Source: Ornithinibacillus californiensis
Lineage (GTDB): Bacteria; Bacillota; Bacilli; Bacillales; Amphibacillaceae
DNA: 64,000 bases
Assembly (NCBI RefSeq): GCF_001038485.1
Contig: NZ_LDUE01000036.1
Coordinates: forward strand, 1 to 64,000
Direction of reading: 5' to 3'
Numbering within the stretch: position 1 is the stretch's first letter; the number at the start of each line of letters is the position of its first letter. Of this stretch, positions 59,531 through 64,000 are shown piece by piece. The notes beneath the pieces are model-generated. The model saw nothing but the letters and a program-made list of their open reading frames with translations. It did no database searches and was not told the DNA's origin. The position numbers and the translations under genes are program-made.

Positions 59531-60478
59531 ATGATAACTTACCGTAGCTACCAATCGGGTGATGAAGTGCAAATTGTAAGTCTATGGAACAAGAGTCTAC
59601 CAAAGGATCCAATTACTCCTTCTAGATTTCGAAATCTCGTTCTATTAGATGCGAATTTTGACCCAAGCGGTTTGTGTCTAGCATTTGATGGGGAAGCACT
59701 TGTTGGTTGTGTGTATGGGTTAAGAAGGCTGCTTCCGATGATCGGGACAGAGTTAGAAGAGGAAAATGGTTGGATAACCTTTTTCTTTGTTGACCCAGAT
59801 TACCATCAACAAGGAATTGGTTCGGAGCTGATGAAGCAGGTCGATTTATTTTTCCAAGTGAATAACCGAAAGAGTATTTTCTTTGCTTCCTATGCACCAA
59901 ACTATATTTTGCCGGGGTTGGATGAAGAAGCGTATCCGGAGGCTTATGCGTTTTTACAAAAGCTAGGATTCCAAAAGTTATATTCACCAGTGGCGATGGA
60001 CCGTAACTTATTAGACTTTCAGCTAACAGATGATATCAGACAGTTAAAACAAGCACGAGAAGCAGAGGGCTATACGATTTCCATTGCGCAGGATAAAGAT
60101 TTGTATGAAGTGATTCAATTTGCTAACAACGTCTTTAATCCAGATTGGGGAAGAGCGATTCGCGAAGGGTTGAAAGAAGTGCTTCCGATGGAGCGGCTTC
60201 TAATTGCCAGACACCATGAACAACTGGTAGGATTTTGTTTATATGGTGGTTACGAAGGGATACCGGAACGATTCGGCCCATTTGGAGTTGACCCCAATCA
60301 GCAAGGAAAAGGACTTGGCAAGCTGTTGCTTCATGAATGCCTATTCCAAATGAAAGCAGAAGGACTTCATAATGCGTGGTTCCTATGGACTGGTGAGAAG
60401 AGTTCTGCTGGACATCTATACTTGAAAACAGGATTTCATATCACAAGAAAATTCCATGTCATGAAGAAAGATATTTGA
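59531..60478 (+). CDS. tandem-GNAT acetyltransferase 1
   Basis: 315 residues with two GNAT domains. The first (about 1-150) has FFVDPDYHQQGIGSELMKQV; the second (about 175-310) has FGVDPNQQGKGLGKLLLHEC, the acetyl-CoA loops. It begins directly after the murQ stop codon, with GGGGG upstream. A paralogue lies at 61429, on the other side of murR. Placement suggests N-acetylation of amino sugars or muropeptide amines, for example reacetylating glucosamine from N-deacetylated peptidoglycan, but the substrate is unknown. Confidence 0.82.
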   Translation: MITYRSYQSGDEVQIVSLWNKSLPKDPITPSRFRNLVLLDANFDPSGLCLAFDGEALVGCVYGLRRLLPMIGTELEEENGWITFFFVDPDYHQQGIGSELMKQVDLFFQVNNRKSIFFASYAPNYILPGLDEEAYPEAYAFLQKLGFQKLYSPVAMDRNLLDFQLTDDIRQLKQAREAEGYTISIAQDKDLYEVIQFANNVFNPDWGRAIREGLKEVLPMERLLIARHHEQLVGFCLYGGYEGIPERFGPFGVDPNQQGKGLGKLLLHECLFQMKAEGLHNAWFLWTGEKSSAGHLYLKTGFHITRKFHVMKKDI

Positions 60479-60527
60479 AAAAAGAAAGAGAGTTGATCGC
60501 ATGTCTTATATGACTGGGGGTTTAACG

Positions 60528-61370
60528 ATGCTAACCGAGATGTTACCCATGTTACCTCCCTCCGAAAAGAAGATAGCAACCTATATAATCAGTCACCCTG
60601 AAGAGGCGATCAAATTAACGGCGCAAGAATTAGGAAAAAGAAGTGATACGAGCGGGGCTGCGGTAATTAGACTGTGCAAATCGTTACACTTAAAAGGGTT
60701 CCAAGACTTGAAGTTTCGCATTGCGGGGGACCTTCAGAAAACAACCGAGGAAGGCTTCCGTGACATTAAACCGAATGAGGGCTTACAGTCTATCATTGAT
60801 AAAATGACGACGAATAGTATTCAAACGATTAAAGAAACAGCAGAATTACTCCGAATCGATGAGTTGGAGAAAGCAGTGCAATTACTGTTAAATGCAAAAA
60901 AAATCCATTTTATCGGCGTAGGGGCATCTGGAATCATCGCAAAGGATGCACAGCAAAAGTTTCTCCGAATTAATAAAACCGTATATGCTTTTTCCGATAT
61001 CCATATGGCGGCAACCTTGGTAGCTAATGGCGATGAAGACGATGTCGTAGTAGGAATATCGTTTTCAGGAGAAACGCAGGAAGTGGCAAGTGTCCTAGAA
61101 TTGGCGAAGCAAAAGAACATGAAAACGATTAGTATTACGAGATATGGAAGTTCAAAGGTGACCGACCAAGCAGATATCCGGCTATACACATCGGCAACAC
61201 GAGAGCCTACATTTCGAAGTGGTGCAACAAGCTCGCGAATTGGCCAACTACAAGTAATCGATATTCTGTTCATGCGTGTTGCAACCTTGAAATACGATGA
61301 AACCGTTGAATATATCGATGTGACAAGGGATGCAATTGATTTTATTACGAAGAACGGGAAGAAGAAATAA
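60528..61370 (+). CDS. murR: MurR/RpiR family regulator
   Basis: 280 residues. The N-terminal RpiR helix-turn-helix (about 1-77) has LPPSEKKIATYIISHPEEAI and GAAVIRLCKSLHLKGFQDLK. The C-terminal SIS sugar-phosphate-binding domain has FIGVGASGIIAKDAQQKF and VGISFSGETQEV. MurR proteins sense MurNAc-6-phosphate and control recycling genes. ATG 60528 is chosen since GGGGG lies seven bases upstream; ATG 60501 has no good site. Ligand and regulon are inferred from the operon. Confidence 0.9.
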   Translation: MLTEMLPMLPPSEKKIATYIISHPEEAIKLTAQELGKRSDTSGAAVIRLCKSLHLKGFQDLKFRIAGDLQKTTEEGFRDIKPNEGLQSIIDKMTTNSIQTIKETAELLRIDELEKAVQLLLNAKKIHFIGVGASGIIAKDAQQKFLRINKTVYAFSDIHMAATLVANGDEDDVVVGISFSGETQEVASVLELAKQKNMKTISITRYGSSKVTDQADIRLYTSATREPTFRSGATSSRIGQLQVIDILFMRVATLKYDETVEYIDVTRDAIDFITKNGKKK

Positions 61371-61428
61371 GAAAACAAGCTGACTCAGGGTGGGTTGGCT
61401 TATTTTGTTTAGGAGGAGGAGAACCCTC

Positions 61429-62385
61429 ATGAAATTTATACATTGGCAGCCTGAACGATTAGAAGAAATAGTCGGATTATGGAATAAAGAATTGCAAGAA
61501 ATATTTCCAATGCGAAATATATTATTTATCCAGAATAGTTTCATGGATGAAAACATTTCCTACGGTGGTTCCCGCATGGTTGTGGATGATCATGACCGTG
61601 TCATTGGATTTGTCATCGTGAAATATTTAAAAGAAAAAAATACAGTGAAAATGCGCGATGATATTGGTTGGATTCAAGCGATTTTAGTAGATTCTGCTTA
61701 TCGAAACCGTGGAATTGGCTCGCAACTTTTAAATCATGCCGAAGCAATCTTAAAGCAAAAAGGATTAAAGGAACTTGTGTTAGGACGGGATACATATCAT
61801 TATCTTCCAGGGATACCAAGTGAAGATAAACATACAATAGACTGGTTTGAAAAGCGTGGCTATCTCCATCAAGGTACCGAGGTAGATTTGAGTAAGAACT
61901 TTGCAGAATCTGATGGGGTGAAATGGCCAAGTATTCCAAATGTCGAATTTAGCTTGCTACAGGAATCGGAAAAAGTTGCCTTTCTCGAATTTCTAAACCG
62001 CTGCTTTCCTGGAAGATGGGTACATGAAGCTATTCATTATTTCAAAAGAGGTGGAACCGGTCGAGAATTTGTTGTGGAGAAAGAACATGGAGAAATCATT
62101 GGGTTTTGCCGTATAAACGATGCCAAATCGCCAATTATTATGGGAAATATTAACTGGGCTCCGCTCTTTGATGGTGAGGTTGGTGGAATAGGTCCACTTG
62201 GAGTCGATGCGAAAAAGCGCAAAAATGGTTATGGGCTTGCTATCGTAGAAGCTGCGGTTGCTTTTCTTCGTGAGAGAGGCATTAGGCATATGGTAATTGA
62301 TTGGACCGGATTAGTAGATTTCTATCAAAAACTAGGCTTTGATGTTTGGAAAAGCTATGAAGCCTATAAGAAGGAGATTGTATAA
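61429..62385 (+). CDS. tandem-GNAT acetyltransferase 2
   Basis: 318 residues, two GNAT domains: ILVDSAYRNRGIGSQLLNHA in the first and PLGVDAKKRKNGYGLAIVEA in the second. It shares with the protein at 59531 the N-terminal LWNK-L, GW-I before the first loop, and the YLPGI/ILPGL segment, so the two are paralogues flanking murR. In the second domain the usual G-x-G loop reads KNGYGLA. AGGAGGAGG precedes ATG 61429. The next gene starts at the base after its stop codon. Substrate unknown. Confidence 0.82.
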   Translation: MKFIHWQPERLEEIVGLWNKELQEIFPMRNILFIQNSFMDENISYGGSRMVVDDHDRVIGFVIVKYLKEKNTVKMRDDIGWIQAILVDSAYRNRGIGSQLLNHAEAILKQKGLKELVLGRDTYHYLPGIPSEDKHTIDWFEKRGYLHQGTEVDLSKNFAESDGVKWPSIPNVEFSLLQESEKVAFLEFLNRCFPGRWVHEAIHYFKRGGTGREFVVEKEHGEIIGFCRINDAKSPIIMGNINWAPLFDGEVGGIGPLGVDAKKRKNGYGLAIVEAAVAFLRERGIRHMVIDWTGLVDFYQKLGFDVWKSYEAYKKEIV

Positions 62386-63432
62386 ATGCGGGAAAAAGTA
62401 TTGGCGTTCTTGAAGAAGGAAATTGAATTGGAACATATTCCAGGTGCAGTTATTCATGTTTCGCATAAGGGGAAGGTTATTTTGGAGGAAGCGCTTGGGA
62501 ATCGTGTTGTTTTCTCAGAAAAAGCACCCATGCAGATAGATACGGTCTTTGACTTGGCTTCTTTGACTAAGGTTGTCGCGACATTACCAGTCATGCTGAA
62601 ACTAATGGATGATGGCGAGATTCGGTTGGATGATCGGGTTTCTTTTTTCTTACCTGAATTTGCGAACGAGGGTAAAGAGCATATAACGCTAAGACACTTA
62701 TTGACGCACACTTCAGGCCTGCCAGCACATGTGGAGTATTTTAAGGAGAAATTGAATACCGAACAAGTTCTTGAGCGTATTTACAATCAGCCGTTAGTTT
62801 ATCCTACTGGTGAGAAGGTAGTTTATAGTGACCTAGGATTAATTACATTGTATAAAGTAATTGAGAAAGTAACTGGTGAGGAATTTACGCGTTTTGTAGG
62901 ACGTGAGGTTTTTACACCACTTGAAATGAAGGAAACGGTATTCAAACCAGCTTTCCCTGCGGAGAGGTATGCTGTTACGGAGTACAATGAAAATCTTAAA
63001 GCCTATAAATCTGGTATTGTGCATGATGATAATACGGAGTTTATGGGTGGCATTAGTGGGCATGCGGGACTTTTTGCTCCGGTTCGTGACCTAACTAATT
63101 TTGCCAAGATGATTGAAAATAATGGTGCGTTTAAAGGAAAGCAGATTATATCAGAAGCTGCACTAAATCTATCAAGAAAAAACTACACATCATTTGACGA
63201 AGAATATCGTGGTCTTGGATGGATTTTAAAGGGTCCTACCTACTCTTCATGCGGTGACTTCTTCTCGGATACTTCCTATGGTCATACTGGATTTACAGGG
63301 ACAAGTATTTGGTTTGACCCAGAGGTTGATTTACACGTAATTCTATTAACTAATCGCGTGCATTTTGGTAGAAAGCCACCTATCTTACGTTTACGCCCGA
63401 GACTACATAATATCATTCGATCCTATTTTTAG
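62386..63432 (+). CDS. serine beta-lactamase-like protein, AmiE/YbbE type
   Basis: 348 residues, class C beta-lactamase/DD-peptidase fold: Ser59-x-x-Lys62 in LASLTKVV, the Tyr motif YSDLG (Y-S-D) near 145, and HTGFTGTS (His-Thr-Gly) near the C-terminus. In B. subtilis the family member YbbE (AmiE) is a MurNAc-L-Ala amidase of the same recycling cluster. No signal peptide is seen (MREKVLAFLKKEIELEHIPG), so it is probably cytoplasmic here. AAGGAG lies eight bases before ATG 62386. An esterase or peptidase role cannot be excluded. Confidence 0.82.
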   Translation: MREKVLAFLKKEIELEHIPGAVIHVSHKGKVILEEALGNRVVFSEKAPMQIDTVFDLASLTKVVATLPVMLKLMDDGEIRLDDRVSFFLPEFANEGKEHITLRHLLTHTSGLPAHVEYFKEKLNTEQVLERIYNQPLVYPTGEKVVYSDLGLITLYKVIEKVTGEEFTRFVGREVFTPLEMKETVFKPAFPAERYAVTEYNENLKAYKSGIVHDDNTEFMGGISGHAGLFAPVRDLTNFAKMIENNGAFKGKQIISEAALNLSRKNYTSFDEEYRGLGWILKGPTYSSCGDFFSDTSYGHTGFTGTSIWFDPEVDLHVILLTNRVHFGRKPPILRLRPRLHNIIRSYF

Positions 63433-63450
63433 TCGAGAGGAAGAAGTTAA

Positions 63451-63996
63451 GTGTTGAAACGCAGATATGGTGACCGTTCGAATTGGTCACGAATTACTGA
63501 ACGGAGATATGCACAGCGTGTGATAGCAGACAGAGATTTTCATGGATATGCTACGTTAATAGAGATGGAAAAGGTGAGTGAGCCGTTGGTAGTTACCTAT
63601 GGCGATAAGGAAGTTTGTATTGTGGATGACGGCTATAGTTGGCTGCAACAATTTCCTCATGGCAATAATCATGTCGTGACAACAGTTTTTGACGAGAATG
63701 GAAAAGTGGTTCAGTGGTATATTGATATTTGCCTAGATATAGGGAAAGAAGATGGAGTTCCTTGGTTTGATGATTTGTTTTTAGATATTGTTATACTTCC
63801 TACTGGTGAGGTAATTGTTTTGGATGAGGATGAGCTGGAAGAGGCGTTGGTTAGTGGTATAATTAATCAAGAACTTCATAATTTGGCATGGAGAGAGGTT
63901 AATAGGTTACTAGCGGAAATTGATAAGAACGAATTTAGGTTGATTAGTCTAGTAGATGTACATAAGAAGATGTTAGAAGGTTATTTAGGTTCATAA
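63451..63996 (+). CDS. DUF402 family protein
   Basis: 181 residues. The core QWYIDICLDIGKEDGVPWFD, then DLFLDIVILPTGEVIVLDED, matches DUF402, whose members include nucleoside di-/triphosphate phosphatases and FomD-like hydrolases that coordinate metal through the Asp residues. GTG 63451 has GAGGAAG eight bases upstream. It lies 18 bases after the AmiE-like gene and may be cotranscribed; a recycling role is unproven. The gene ends four bases before the window end. Confidence 0.82.
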   Translation: MLKRRYGDRSNWSRITERRYAQRVIADRDFHGYATLIEMEKVSEPLVVTYGDKEVCIVDDGYSWLQQFPHGNNHVVTTVFDENGKVVQWYIDICLDIGKEDGVPWFDDLFLDIVILPTGEVIVLDEDELEEALVSGIINQELHNLAWREVNRLLAEIDKNEFRLISLVDVHKKMLEGYLGS

Positions 63997-64000
63997 CCTT

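Noticed and set aside
60821-61378. 185-residue minus-strand reading frame
   Set aside because: Antisense to murR and low in protein-like features; no ribosome binding site.

Overview
The window looks like chromosomal DNA of a low-GC, endospore-forming member of the Bacillaceae, closest in style to the Oceanobacillus/Ornithinibacillus/Virgibacillus group. This is inferred from strong GGAGG-type ribosome binding sites, frequent TTG and GTG starts, Fur, CcpA (cre) and CodY-like sites of Bacillus type, YtaF and SpoIID-domain genes, and a B. subtilis-like peptidoglycan-recycling gene set. No phage, transposase, tRNA, rRNA or CRISPR was found. Species assignment is not possible by eye.

Layout. (1) 294-5948: distal end of an aromatic amino-acid catabolic operon: flavin reductase (HpaC-like), phenylalanine dehydrogenase, a 2-oxoacid dehydrogenase E2, two FAH-fold HpaG-type proteins, the tautomerase HpaF and a RidA protein. 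(2) 6011-11205: YtaF, an unknown membrane protein, topoisomerase III, an acetyltransferase, a frameshifted membrane-protein gene, a ferredoxin and a 45-residue protein. (3) 11417-19500: acyl-CoA degradation cluster: two SCP2-like proteins, two coupled acyl-CoA dehydrogenase-like proteins, enoyl-CoA hydratase, SDR dehydrogenase, thiolase and acyl-CoA synthetase. (4) 19724-24483: a GAF-LuxR regulator divergent from three envelope genes (DUF6230-like, DUF6114-like, and a secreted coiled-coil protein ending in octapeptide repeats). (5) 24532-33153: stand-alone trpB, a CMD-family protein, proC, a YyaL-like protein, a Sel1-repeat protein, a peptide transporter and an acyl-ACP thioesterase. (6) 33276-45959: starch/maltodextrin locus: anchored extracellular amylase, cytoplasmic neopullulanase-type enzyme, ABC importer without ATPase, GH13 and GH31 glucosidases, LacI-type regulator, cre-like sites. 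(7) 46106-63432: peptidoglycan/MurNAc recycling: NamZ, a BadF-type sugar kinase, a SpoIID-domain protein, a PIG-L protein, NagZ, AnmK, ABC importer, MurQ, MurR, two double-GNAT proteins and an AmiE-like protein, interrupted by a Fur-controlled flavodoxin. A DUF402 protein ends the window.

How the parts work together. In region 7 the three hydrolases related to B. subtilis NamZ, NagZ and AmiE lack visible signal peptides, and an ABC importer plus a sugar kinase stand where B. subtilis has the PTS transporter MurP. This suggests import of intact muropeptides or disaccharides, digestion inside the cell, and convergence on MurNAc-6-phosphate through the BadF-type kinase and AnmK before MurQ. A secreted SpoIID-domain enzyme next door could supply anhydro-ended fragments.

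The most unusual non-coding feature is a set of six intergenic short tandem-repeat arrays, several lying inside apparent operons. Their periods are 20-21 bp or 51-53 bp, close to two or five turns of B-DNA. Three copies of a GC-rich palindromic element also occur. The strongest candidates for something undescribed are the intracellular muropeptide pathway, the DUF6230/DUF6114/octapeptide-repeat operon and the phased repeat arrays.
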